The notes under the pieces: model-generated
What the model saw: only the letters and a program-made list of their open reading frames with translations
Told to the model about the DNA's origin: nothing
Database searches by the model: none
Assembly (NCBI RefSeq): GCF_000332645.1
Contig: NZ_AMXN01000001.1
Location: 434,001 to 498,000, forward strand
Length of the DNA: 64,000 nt
DNA from: Bacillus inaquosorum KCTC 13429
GTDB lineage: Bacteria > Bacillota > Bacilli > Bacillales > Bacillaceae
Direction: 5' to 3'
Translations under genes and position numbers: made by a program
Shown here: in pieces, positions 1 to 7,864 of the stretch
Position numbering within the stretch: the first letter of the stretch is position 1
How the letters are laid out: every line of letters begins with the position of its first letter

Positions 1-186
1 TTCATCGCTTCATTTGCTATGGCTGGAAAGTGGGCTTTTATTGATTATTCGCGCATGAACGTTAACTACTCAGATGGTCGTTTTTTTCATGCCTCCGACT
101 TTTTGTTAATTGCACTTATTTTCTGTGCAGCTTGTACTTTTATCAGCCTAGTTTTTATTAAAAAAACAGATATTTTAGGAGAGTAA
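1..186 (+). CDS. ABC transporter permease, C-terminal part (truncated by window edge)
   Basis: An open frame runs from the first base to a TAA at 184-186 and encodes 61 residues. It ends in one clear hydrophobic segment (FLLIALIFCAACTFISLVFI) followed by a short charged tail (KKTDILGE). Three bases later the ATPase gene begins, so this is most likely the membrane subunit of the same ABC exporter. The amino part lies outside the window, so the family cannot be named. The composition is AT-rich, like the next two genes. Confidence 0.6.
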   Translation, partial: FIASFAMAGKWAFIDYSRMNVNYSDGRFFHASDFLLIALIFCAACTFISLVFIKKTDILGE

Positions 187-188
187 TT

Positions 189-836
189 ATGACGTCGTAT
201 ATCGAGTGTAAAAATATAGTAAAAAAATTAAAGGGAAATCATGTATTAGATGATATCAGTTTTTCAATTAAAGAAAACGAATTTGTCGTGTTAAGAGGCC
301 ATAATGGATCTGGAAAGACAATGATTTTAAGAGCCATCGCCGGACTGCTAACATTAACAAAAGGCGAAGTTTCTGTTAACGGCCTCGTGATCGGAAAAGA
401 TATTGACTTCTCTGAACATACAGGTCTGTTAATTGAATACCCGAGCTTCATCCCTGTCTATTCGGGATTTCAAAATCTGAAATTCCTTGCTTCTATCAAG
501 AAAAAAGTATCTGATGAAGAAATCAAAGAAGTAATAAGAAAAGTTGGGTTAGACCCCGAAGATAAGCGTAAAGTCAAACGCTATTCTTTAGGGATGAAGC
601 AACGCTTAGGAATTGCTCAAGCAATAATGGAAAAACCCAAATTACTTCTTTTAGATGAACCGACAAATGCCTTAGACAAAAAAGGGATTAATCTTATACT
701 GGATATCCTAAAAACCGAAAAAGAAAACGGCACAACGATTGTAGTGGCTAGTCATGATGATACACTATGTGAAAACAGTGTTGTCGACAGAATTATCGAT
801 ATTAGTGAAGGTAAGCTGGAGGATGCAGATGAATAA
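189..836 (+). CDS. ABC transporter ATP-binding protein
   Basis: This 215-residue stand-alone nucleotide-binding domain has Walker A GHNGSGKT (37-44), a signature of the form YSLGMKQRL (132-140, with LGMKQ in place of LSGGQ), Walker B KLLLLDEPT (151-159) and the switch histidine in ASHD (187-190). The size and the degenerate signature are typical of small exporters of the bacteriocin-immunity, lantibiotic-immunity or YxlF type. It sits directly after a permease end and overlaps the next gene by 8 bp, so the three form one operon. The substrate cannot be read from the sequence. I do not recognise it as an alb or yyd gene, and the position differs from strain 168, where ywhH lies next to speB as I recall it. 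Confidence 0.85.
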   Translation: MTSYIECKNIVKKLKGNHVLDDISFSIKENEFVVLRGHNGSGKTMILRAIAGLLTLTKGEVSVNGLVIGKDIDFSEHTGLLIEYPSFIPVYSGFQNLKFLASIKKKVSDEEIKEVIRKVGLDPEDKRKVKRYSLGMKQRLGIAQAIMEKPKLLLLDEPTNALDKKGINLILDILKTEKENGTTIVVASHDDTLCENSVVDRIIDISEGKLEDADE

Positions 837-1389
837 GCGTTGGATTTTCTTTATTGTTTTATTAATAATAGTAACATTCAGCTGTGTTCGTTTCTATAAA
901 GTGAACGCCCAAAATGATAAATATACTCCAAAAAATATTAATATTGCCGCAAACCAAACGATCGATACAGGAAAAGGAATAAAATTCCATATATTAAAAC
1001 CATTAAAGCCGATTAAGTCATTTGATAAAGAAACAAATTCCATAAAATATATATACATTTTGCCTTTTAATGCTGAAAATACTTCTAATCACAAAATTAC
1101 TCTAGAGGAGCTTTCACCGGACGGAAAAAACTTTTTATTTTTTGGTCAGTATCAATATAATAAACAATTGATGCCTTATAATTATGATTTGCCGGATAAG
1201 TATCAATTCAATACAGAGATTCCATCAGGGAAAACAGTACTAGGATATGTAGGATTAAGTTTGTATCCCGACGAAAAAGTAAATTATAAAAATTTCAATC
1301 CTGAATCATCAAAAGTATCTGCTTATTATACTGTAATAGACGACGAATCTAATAAAAGAATTTCTTATAAAATGACTTTAAATAATTAA
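829..1389 (+). CDS. Secreted or membrane-anchored protein of unknown function in ABC cassette
   Basis: The chosen start is the ATG at 829, which overlaps the ATPase stop and has GGAGGA about six bases upstream. An in-frame upstream start at 754 has no ribosome site. The 186-residue product begins MNKRWIFFIVLLIIVTFSC, an N-terminal hydrophobic segment that could be a signal anchor. A Cys follows at residue 19, but without a convincing lipobox. The rest is polar and rich in Lys, Asn and Tyr, as expected of an extracellular beta-rich domain. I do not recognise the family. Its operon with an ABC exporter suggests an accessory or immunity-type role, which is inference only. Confidence 0.7.
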   Translation: MNKRWIFFIVLLIIVTFSCVRFYKVNAQNDKYTPKNINIAANQTIDTGKGIKFHILKPLKPIKSFDKETNSIKYIYILPFNAENTSNHKITLEELSPDGKNFLFFGQYQYNKQLMPYNYDLPDKYQFNTEIPSGKTVLGYVGLSLYPDEKVNYKNFNPESSKVSAYYTVIDDESNKRISYKMTLNN

Positions 1390-1396
1390 AAGATGA

Positions 1397-1427
1397 AAAA
1401 GGGCCTGAATTACATTCAGGCCCTTTT
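1397..1427. terminator. Bidirectional terminator between accessory cassette and speB
   Basis: The 10-bp stem GGGCCTGAAT/ATTCAGGCCC has a TAC loop and is flanked by A-run and T-run, so it can end transcription from both sides. It closes the cassette on the plus strand and speE-speB on the minus strand. Confidence 0.85.
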
Positions 1428-1435
1428 ATTAAAAA

Positions 1436-2308
1436 CTATTTCACAAACCCAAGCAGCATTTCACGGATGATTTTGCTGGCTGTGTTTGCCGTTTGTTCTG
1501 AGTGGTCATACACCGGTGCGACTTCCACTAAATCAGCGCCCTTCACGTTTACCTCTGAACGCGCGATTTCATGGACGGATGCAAGCAGTTCTTTAGACGT
1601 GATGCCGCCAGCGTCAACCGTTCCTGTTCCCGGTGCGTGCGCAGGGTCTAATACGTCAATGTCGATAGTGACATATACCGGACGTCCCGCCAGCTTCGGA
1701 AGCACTTCTTTCAGCGGTTCAAGCACTTCAAATTTGGAGATGTGCATGCCGTTTTCCTTCGCCCAATCAAACTCTTCTTTCATGCCGGAACGGATTCCGA
1801 ATGAATATACATTTTGCGGTCCGATCAATTCTGCCGCTTTGCGGATCGGTGTGGAGTGAGAAAGCGGTTCTCCCTCATAATCTACGCGAAGATCTGTATG
1901 TGCGTCAAAATGGATAATCGCAAGGTCGGGATATTTCTTGTGCATCGCTTTAATGACAGGCCATGTCACAAGATGCTCTCCGCCCATTCCCATCGGGAAC
2001 TTCCCTTTTTCTAAAATGCTGTCCACGTACTCCTCAATCATATCAAGGCTTCTCTGCGGATTTCCGAACGGCAGCGGAATGTCGCCGGCGTCAAAGAAGT
2101 TCAGGTCGGCCAGATCACGGTCTAAATACGGGCTGTATTCTTCAAGGCCGATTGACACCTCGCGGATTCTGCTCGGGCCAAAGCGTGAGCCCGGACGATA
2201 GCTGACCGTCCAGTCCATCGGCATGCCGTAAAGGATGGCGTCCGCCCCTTCCCACTCGGGACGGCTCGCGATAAATACTTTTCCTGAATAAGCTTCATCA
2301 AATCTCAT
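1436..2308 (-). CDS. speB: Agmatinase (agmatine ureohydrolase)
   Basis: This 290-residue cytoplasmic enzyme of the ureohydrolase (arginase/agmatinase) family hydrolyses agmatine to putrescine and urea. The binuclear manganese ligands are visible: GGEH with H112, DAHTD with D135, H137 and D139, and DIDVLDPAH with D216 and D218. The length equals the B. subtilis protein. It follows speE by 60 bp on the same strand, so putrescine production and its use for spermidine are in one operon. Nothing is missing or unusual. Confidence 0.97.
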   Translation of the reverse strand: MRFDEAYSGKVFIASRPEWEGADAILYGMPMDWTVSYRPGSRFGPSRIREVSIGLEEYSPYLDRDLADLNFFDAGDIPLPFGNPQRSLDMIEEYVDSILEKGKFPMGMGGEHLVTWPVIKAMHKKYPDLAIIHFDAHTDLRVDYEGEPLSHSTPIRKAAELIGPQNVYSFGIRSGMKEEFDWAKENGMHISKFEVLEPLKEVLPKLAGRPVYVTIDIDVLDPAHAPGTGTVDAGGITSKELLASVHEIARSEVNVKGADLVEVAPVYDHSEQTANTASKIIREMLLGFVK

Positions 2309-2368
2309 CTATAATACCCTCGCTTTCCTGTAAAAAAGCGCAAGATTCGCTCCTGCGCCATACAATCA

Positions 2369-3199
2369 TTATTTAATCAGGTCACTCACAAATTTCGGCA
2401 GAACAAACGCCGCTTTATGAATATCTTTTGTGTAATATTTCGTATCAATATCGAAGAAACGGCTGTCTTCCACTGCAAGCGGATCATATTTTTTCGAGCC
2501 GATTGTAAATGTCCACAAACCGCTTGGGTATGTCGGAATGTTTGCCGTATACAGCTTCGTAATCGGGAAGATTTCCTTCACATCGCGCTGTACATTTGTG
2601 ATTAATTCAGGCGTAAACCATGGGTTGTCCGTTTGAGCGACGAAAATGCCGTCTTCTTTCAGCGCCTTCGCGATTCCTGCGTAGAATCCTTTTGTAAACA
2701 GGTTTACAGCTGGTCCGACAGGTTCAGTTGAATCTACCATAATTACGTCGTATTGATTTTCAGATTTCGCAATGTGCATAAATCCGTCATCCACCTGAAC
2801 GTCAACGCGCGGATCATCCAGTTTACCTGCGATAGAAGGAAGAAACTTTTTAGAGTATTCGATGACCTTGCCGTCAATATCAACAAGTGTCGCTTTTTTC
2901 ACGCTTGGATGCTTCAGGATTTCTCTGATGACGCCGCCGTCACCGCCGCCGACAACAAGAACGTGCTCCGGATTTGGGTGTGTAAATAATGGGACATGCG
3001 CCACCATTTCGTGATAAACGAATTCGTCTTTTTCAGATGTCATGACCATTCCGTCCAAAAACAGCATGTTGCCGAACTCTTCTGTTTCCACCATTTCTAA
3101 ATGCTGAAACTCCGTTTGTTCTGTATGTAACGTTTTATTAACCTTCATTGTAATGCCAAAGTTTTTCGTCTGCTTCTCTGTGTACCAAAGTTCGCTCAA
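2369..3199 (-). CDS. speE: Spermidine synthase
   Basis: This 276-residue aminopropyltransferase moves the aminopropyl group of decarboxylated S-adenosylmethionine to putrescine. The nucleotide-binding loop GGGDGG is at 84-89 and the substrate-carboxylate region VDSTEPVGP starts near 155. It is the first gene of the speE-speB pair. The start has a good ribosome site (AAGGGAGATG region just upstream) and lies divergently from pbpG, about 200 bp away. Confidence 0.97.
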   Translation of the reverse strand: MSELWYTEKQTKNFGITMKVNKTLHTEQTEFQHLEMVETEEFGNMLFLDGMVMTSEKDEFVYHEMVAHVPLFTHPNPEHVLVVGGGDGGVIREILKHPSVKKATLVDIDGKVIEYSKKFLPSIAGKLDDPRVDVQVDDGFMHIAKSENQYDVIMVDSTEPVGPAVNLFTKGFYAGIAKALKEDGIFVAQTDNPWFTPELITNVQRDVKEIFPITKLYTANIPTYPSGLWTFTIGSKKYDPLAVEDSRFFDIDTKYYTKDIHKAAFVLPKFVSDLIK

Positions 3200-3400
3200 T
3201 TGTCATCTCCCTTTCAAGGCTGTATTCATTTATTGTAAGCGTCTTATCAGCTTTTATTCTCGGTTGAAATCTCATTTTCACCTAAGGAAAAAGTATAGAG
3301 GATGGCGGGGAAAAAGTAAAGATGCGTCCTGTTCTGAGATGTTTAAAAACGATCTTTTTTTCTCATAATAGTAGAAACATAAAAAAAGGGGGAACCCGTT

Positions 3401-5479
3401 GTGGATGCAATGACAAATAAACGGCTGAGACTGACGCTGAAAACCGTTCGCGCCTTCATCTTTTTAGGGGCTTTTGCGGCGTTGGCGGCAGCTGCTGTGT
3501 TTATGACTGTCATTTTGATAGCCAAATACCAGGGCGCTCCCTCGGTGCAAGTGCCGCAATCCACGATTTTGTATGCCAGTGACGGCTCAAAGCTCGGGGA
3601 AACGAACTACGGCGAAAAGCGCTATTGGGTCCCCTTAAAGGACATGAATCCGACGATTGTAAAAGCGACAGTGGCGATTGAAGACCAAAATTTCTACGAT
3701 CACCACGGCTTTGATTATAAACGCATGGCCGGCGCGGCGCTTGCAGATCTGAAAGCATTTGCCAAGGTTCAGGGCGCAAGCACCATCACCCAGCAATATG
3801 CGAGAAACCTATACCTTGAACACGACAAAACGTGGAAACGAAAATGGAATGAAGCGTTCTACACGATCCGCCTGGAACAAAACTATTCTAAGGACGAGAT
3901 ATTAGAAGGCTATTTAAATACAATTTATTACGGACACGGCGCATACGGCATTGAAGCTGCTTCCCGCCTGTATTTCGGCAAGCATGCAAAAAACCTGACG
4001 GATGCGGAGGCCGCGTTATTGGCGGGAATCCCGAAAGGCCCTTCCGGCTACTCGCCGTATGTCAATGAAACAAAGGCCAAGGATCGCCAGAAAACGATTG
4101 TGCGGATGATGGAAAAGCAGCAGATGATCGGCCATAAAAAAGCGAATGAACTGATCAAAGAACCTCTTTCCTATCAGCCTTTGAATAAACAAGTTTCCAA
4201 GAGAAAGGCCCCTTATTTCTATGACAATGCGATGAGAGAGCTGGAGAAAAAGCTCGGCATGACGAGGGAGCAAATTGAAACGAGCGGGTTAAACGTCTAT
4301 ACAACGGTAGATAAACGGATGCAGCGCATCGCTGAGGAGACCATTACCGAAACCGTTAACGCCGGCTCTGACATTCAAGTCGGGTTTTCAGCCATTGATC
4401 CCCGCACAGGAAACGTTCTCGCCCTTGTCGGCGGCAGGGATTATCAAAAAAGCCCGTTTGACCGGACGACACAGGCGAAGCGTCAGCCTGCTTCGACGAT
4501 CAAACCGTTACTGTACTATAAAGCGATCCAGAGCGGATTTACGCCAGTCACCTTGATGAAAAGCGAAGAAACCGAGTTTCAAATTGATGCAAAAGGAGAA
4601 ACCTATTCTCCAAGCAACTATAACGGATACTACGCCAACAAGCCGATTACGCTTCTGCAGGCGCTGGCGCTTTCCGACAACATTTACGCGGTGAAAACAC
4701 ATCTCTTTCTCGGCATGAACAAGCTCGTACAGGCGTCAAAGGAATTCGGAATTACTGCAAAGCTTCAAGCACTGCCTTCCCTTGCGCTCGGCACCGAACC
4801 CGTACGTCCGATTGAGATGGTCAACGCCTACGCCATGCTCGCAAATGGCGGGAAGAAAATCGAACCGACTTTTATTTCGCGAGTTACGGACGCGGCGGGC
4901 CATGTACTGTACGAAAACCCGAATCAGCATAAACAGGTGCTTGATGAAAAAGCTGCTTTTGTCACGGCGAGTATGATGACAGGCATGTTTGATACGGATT
5001 TAAACGGCTATACGTCGGTAACTGGACGGACGATCGCCAACCGCTTGACAAGAACGTATGCAGGAAAATCAGGAACCACAAGCGCAGACAGCTGGATGAT
5101 CGGCTTCAATCCGAAGTTGGCCGCAGGTGTTTGGACAGGTTATGACAAAAACAGCACCATCGACTCGGTCGAAGAAAAAAGCTATGCAAAAACGATTTGG
5201 GCTGACTTCATGGAGGATGCGCTCAAAGGAGAACCGGAAACTGCGTTCAAACCGCCAAAAGGCGTAACCGGCGTGTACATTGATCCAGAAACAGGCTACT
5301 CATCCGGCCCCGGATGCGCAGCCAAGCATTACACATATTTTGTGAAAGGCACTGAGCCATCAAACGTATGCTACGGGGCAGAAGAACCCGCAAAACAAAC
5401 AAAAGACCGGCTTCCAGCCAAAGAAAAACCCGCTTCCGAGAAAAAATGGTGGGATAAATGGCTGGGGCGGAATCATTAA
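3401..5479 (+). CDS. pbpG: Class A penicillin-binding protein 2d (sporulation)
   Basis: This is a 692-residue bifunctional peptidoglycan synthase. After a membrane anchor (about residues 18-42) comes the GT51 transglycosylase domain, with the catalytic glutamate motif EDQNFYDHHG and the STITQQ motif. The transpeptidase domain has S365 in STIK, SDN, and K556 in KSGT. The start is GTG with AAAGGGGG about eight bases upstream. In B. subtilis this gene is expressed in the forespore from a sigma-F promoter and acts with PbpF in making germ-cell-wall peptidoglycan. A -10-like GGAAAAAGTA lies near 3284-3293, but its -35 is poor, so I do not call the promoter. The Lys/Trp-rich tail (WWDKWLG) is as in 168. 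Confidence 0.97.
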   Translation: MDAMTNKRLRLTLKTVRAFIFLGAFAALAAAAVFMTVILIAKYQGAPSVQVPQSTILYASDGSKLGETNYGEKRYWVPLKDMNPTIVKATVAIEDQNFYDHHGFDYKRMAGAALADLKAFAKVQGASTITQQYARNLYLEHDKTWKRKWNEAFYTIRLEQNYSKDEILEGYLNTIYYGHGAYGIEAASRLYFGKHAKNLTDAEAALLAGIPKGPSGYSPYVNETKAKDRQKTIVRMMEKQQMIGHKKANELIKEPLSYQPLNKQVSKRKAPYFYDNAMRELEKKLGMTREQIETSGLNVYTTVDKRMQRIAEETITETVNAGSDIQVGFSAIDPRTGNVLALVGGRDYQKSPFDRTTQAKRQPASTIKPLLYYKAIQSGFTPVTLMKSEETEFQIDAKGETYSPSNYNGYYANKPITLLQALALSDNIYAVKTHLFLGMNKLVQASKEFGITAKLQALPSLALGTEPVRPIEMVNAYAMLANGGKKIEPTFISRVTDAAGHVLYENPNQHKQVLDEKAAFVTASMMTGMFDTDLNGYTSVTGRTIANRLTRTYAGKSGTTSADSWMIGFNPKLAAGVWTGYDKNSTIDSVEEKSYAKTIWADFMEDALKGEPETAFKPPKGVTGVYIDPETGYSSGPGCAAKHYTYFVKGTEPSNVCYGAEEPAKQTKDRLPAKEKPASEKKWWDKWLGRNH

Positions 5480-5480
5480 A

Positions 5481-5512
5481 AATAACCCGGCTCCTCGGAG
5501 GCCGGGTTATTT
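5481..5512 (+). terminator. pbpG terminator
   Basis: The GC-rich hairpin AATAACCCGGC...GCCGGGTTATT begins one base after the pbpG stop and is followed by a short T-rich stretch. Confidence 0.75.
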
Positions 5513-5544
5513 GTATGGTTCCTTCATGATCCATGGAAGCAATG

Positions 5545-5658
5545 TTACGCAATCGAGTTGAACAATAGTTTTGGTAACCCTTCGGGGATAAAGTGGTCAT
5601 TTTCTTCCACGTCGGCTTTAATCACCCAGTCACCGACTCGAATGGTTTCGTACATCAT
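5545..5658 (-). CDS. Possible small protein, 37 residues
   Basis: On the minus strand a double ATG (5658 and 5655) follows an AGGGGG ribosome-site sequence by two to five bases. It opens a 37-codon frame ending in TAA at 5545. The peptide starts MMYETIRVGDWVIKADV and ends PEGLPKLLFNSIA; it is acidic with no membrane segment. A terminator hairpin lies just upstream (5676-5708), so it would need its own promoter, which I cannot identify. It occupies most of the otherwise empty pbpG-ywhD gap. No family is recognised. Translation is plausible but unproven. Confidence 0.4.
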   Translation of the reverse strand: MMYETIRVGDWVIKADVEENDHFIPEGLPKLLFNSIA

Positions 5659-5675
5659 AACCCCCTAAAAAATGA

Positions 5676-5708
5676 AAAACCCCGAGTCTTGTTTCGGCTC
5701 GGGATTTT
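5676..5708 (-). terminator. ywhD terminator
   Basis: The stem CCCGAG (5681-5686) / CTCGGG (5698-5703), read on the minus strand, is followed by a run of U. It lies about 90 bp after the ywhD stop. Confidence 0.65.
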
Positions 5709-5795
5709 CCATGTCCTAGTTTCTGTATCACCAGTTTACTCAATGTTTACGAAAAATAGTTCAAATATTCTAAAAGTTCACAGAAAGTTCACAAA

Positions 5796-6314
5796 TTAAT
5801 TGTCTTCTGGAAGCAGGCCTGTTTTTAATTCATCTGAGGATCGGTCCCATAGGCCCTGATCGTGTTTTTTCAGAAACTCGCCTAGTACCCGCTTCGAGCT
5901 GTCGTCCATTTTATCGATGATAATTTTCCGCTTCATGGATTTATCCATCAGATTCACATGCTCAGGCAGCGACTTGTAGCCTCTTCTGATGCTTCTGTCG
6001 ACCGTCATTTCACAGGCTGTCACACCAGCGTAATATGGCCCCTCTTCTTTTCTGTCAATCGTTACCCACACAAGCCAGTACGGTTTTCCGTTTGGAACTT
6101 CTTCTTTATTCGGCAGAAATTTAATTCCTTTTTCAACGGTGCTGCGGGCGTGCATGGCGCCGATGTCAACGAACGCTTCTTTTTCCTCTACATCGACGAA
6201 TACGGGAGAAATGTTATCGAGGCTTAGCGCCCCTACACCGAAACCGCCGTGTCCATCTGTCGGATCACTTTTGATAATATTAAACCCGATTGATTTTTTC
6301 TTTTTTTCTTCCAT
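5796..6314 (-). CDS. ywhD: YwhD family protein of unknown function
   Basis: This 172-residue soluble protein has no signal peptide or membrane segment. It begins with a lysine cluster (MEEKKKKSIGFNIIKSDPTD) and ends in an acidic tail. It matches the Bacillus YwhD family, which has no assigned function. The start has GGAGGTAG eight bases upstream. It lies 12 bp downstream of ywhC on the same strand, so the two are probably co-transcribed. Confidence 0.9.
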   Translation of the reverse strand: MEEKKKKSIGFNIIKSDPTDGHGGFGVGALSLDNISPVFVDVEEKEAFVDIGAMHARSTVEKGIKFLPNKEEVPNGKPYWLVWVTIDRKEEGPYYAGVTACEMTVDRSIRRGYKSLPEHVNLMDKSMKRKIIIDKMDDSSKRVLGEFLKKHDQGLWDRSSDELKTGLLPEDN

Positions 6315-6326
6315 GAGTTCTACCTC

Positions 6327-6986
6327 CTACAAAAGCGGTTGAAATATCGCTGAAAACAGCTGTAAAATCCGATCTCTTCCGGCATTTAGCAGCGGCCAAA
6401 GCACGTAAGATCCGAGCGGTGTCACAAACAGAACCAAAAAGACGATAAAGCCGTAGCTCTCCGCCTGCGTCATCTTGGCACGCACCCCTGGCGGAACGAG
6501 ATCTTCAATAATACGATAGCCATCGAGCGGAGGAAGCGGCAGCAGATTAAATAAAAACAAGACAAGATTCAGCTGTATCCAAATGGAAAAAAACTGATCC
6601 AGCCCCGTGCTGAACGCCGCAAGCATCTCCATTCCGTATGCATGCATCAACACTAACAAAAAGAAACCGACAAACGCAAGAATCAGGTTACTGACGGGCC
6701 CTGCGATGGATACGAGCACGCCGGCAAGCCGAGGTTTCTTAAAGAAGCGGCGATTGACAGGAATAGGGCGCGCCCATCCGAATCCGGCCACCAGAATCAA
6801 AATGGTTCCGAACGGATCAAGGTGTTTAATGGGATTCAGCGTCAGCCTTCCTTCTCTTTTCGCTGTATCGTCACCGAATTTGTACGCGACATAGGCATGG
6901 GCAAGCTCGTGTATGGTAAATGACACAATTAACGTGATGACGAGGTATGGCATTAACGATAACGGATAATATAAAAAACGGTCCAA
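6327..6986 (-). CDS. ywhC: Site-2 protease family (M50) membrane metalloprotease
   Basis: This 219-residue polytopic membrane protein carries the zinc motif HELAH at 26-30 in its first transmembrane helix and the third-ligand motif NLLPLPPLDG at 147-156, as in intramembrane metalloproteases of the M50 family. The NPIKHLDPFG segment (51-60) is also characteristic of the small subgroup that lacks PDZ domains. The substrate is not known. It is the first gene before ywhD, and divergent ywhB starts about 110 bp away. Confidence 0.92.
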   Translation of the reverse strand: MDRFLYYPLSLMPYLVITLIVSFTIHELAHAYVAYKFGDDTAKREGRLTLNPIKHLDPFGTILILVAGFGWARPIPVNRRFFKKPRLAGVLVSIAGPVSNLILAFVGFFLLVLMHAYGMEMLAAFSTGLDQFFSIWIQLNLVLFLFNLLPLPPLDGYRIIEDLVPPGVRAKMTQAESYGFIVFLVLFVTPLGSYVLWPLLNAGRDRILQLFSAIFQPLL

Positions 6987-7094
6987 GTGAGATATCCCTC
7001 TTTCTAAAAATGCAAGAATTTACTTTATTCAGTATACTATAAGAAACCTCTTTTTCTAAAGAGAGGAAACGAAATAAAGGAGGATTCAGCACCC

Positions 7095-7283
7095 ATGCCA
7101 TACGTAACCGTCAAAATGCTCGAAGGCCGTACAGACGAGCAAAAACGCAATCTTGTCGAGAAAGTAACAGAAGCCGTAAAGGAAACCACCGGTGCTTCTG
7201 AAGAAAAAATTGTTGTGTTTATAGAAGAAATGAGAAAAGACCATTATGCAGTCGCAGGCAAACGCCTGAGCGATATGGAATAA
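7095..7283 (+). CDS. ywhB: 4-oxalocrotonate tautomerase-like protein
   Basis: This 62-residue protein of the tautomerase superfamily starts Met-Pro; after Met removal, Pro1 is the catalytic base. The usual arginine-containing segment (EEMRKDHYAVAGKRL) follows. Family members form hexamers and isomerise enol-keto acids; the B. subtilis protein has 2-hydroxymuconate tautomerase activity in vitro, but its physiological substrate is unclear. AAAGGAGG lies upstream, and a strong terminator follows the stop. Confidence 0.93.
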   Translation: MPYVTVKMLEGRTDEQKRNLVEKVTEAVKETTGASEEKIVVFIEEMRKDHYAVAGKRLSDME

Positions 7284-7290
7284 TCTCTAT

Positions 7291-7319
7291 AAAGCCGGCG
7301 CTTCGCGCACCGGCTTTTT
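7291..7319 (+). terminator. ywhB terminator
   Basis: The stem AAAGCCGG/CCGGCTTT has an inner GC-rich extension and is followed by TTTTTC. It lies just before the convergent ywhA stop. Confidence 0.85.
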
Positions 7320-7325
7320 CTATCC

Positions 7326-7745
7326 TTATTGGGTCAGCTTCGCAATAATCGCTAATAACGCCTTTTTCTCTTCGGCTGTCAAACGTTCAAACATGCCGTC
7401 AATCAGTCCCTGGCGGTTTTCGATCATTTGCTCAGCCGCTTCCCTGCCCGATTCAGAAAGCGTAATCCATACAGTGCGGCGGTCATTGTTATTTCTGGAT
7501 CTCTCAATGAATCCCTCCTGCTCTAAATGATTAAGAGCAGTGGTCGTAGCAGAGGGAGACAGTGTGACCTCCTTCAGAATATCCTTTATGGTGCAGCTCC
7601 CATGCCTGTATATGATCCGCAGAATAAATCCTCTTACATTATTTACGTGTTTCGGAACGGTGGCTTCATCTAATTGCTTCGTACTTTTCAAATATTTTGT
7701 AAGTGCGTGATCCAGCAAATTTGCTTCCAGTTTGTCATGGTCCAT
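7326..7745 (-). CDS. ywhA: MarR-family transcriptional regulator
   Basis: This is a winged-helix MarR-type dimeric repressor of 139 residues, with the helix-turn-helix region SCTIKDILKEVTLSPSATTT and the wing NNNDRRTVWITL. I take the ATG at 7745, which has GGGGAAA six bases upstream. An ATG ten codons earlier (7775) has no ribosome site. An imperfect dyad (CATA, seven bases, TATG) at about 7775-7789 could be an autoregulatory operator. The target genes and ligand are not evident from the context. Confidence 0.88.
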   Translation of the reverse strand: MDHDKLEANLLDHALTKYLKSTKQLDEATVPKHVNNVRGFILRIIYRHGSCTIKDILKEVTLSPSATTTALNHLEQEGFIERSRNNNDRRTVWITLSESGREAAEQMIENRQGLIDGMFERLTAEEKKALLAIIAKLTQ

Positions 7746-7864
7746 GTAGATTTCCCCATTTCGAGATGCATTCATAACATACGAACGATATGATTTACTT
7801 ATTATTTTACTGATTCCGGATAGGGAAAGTCAAAAAAGCAAAATGAGAATTTACAGCTTTTCTC

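Noticed and set aside
1467..2205. Several plus-strand open frames of 60-130 codons opposite speB
   Set aside because: They lack ribosome sites and mirror the codon structure of speB; similar shadow frames oppose pbpG, pta, bacF, roc genes and vpr.
3284..3293. Sigma-F -10-like sequence upstream of pbpG
   Set aside because: GGAAAAAGTA fits well, but no acceptable -35 lies 14-16 bp upstream, so I do not call a promoter although the gene is known to be forespore-expressed.
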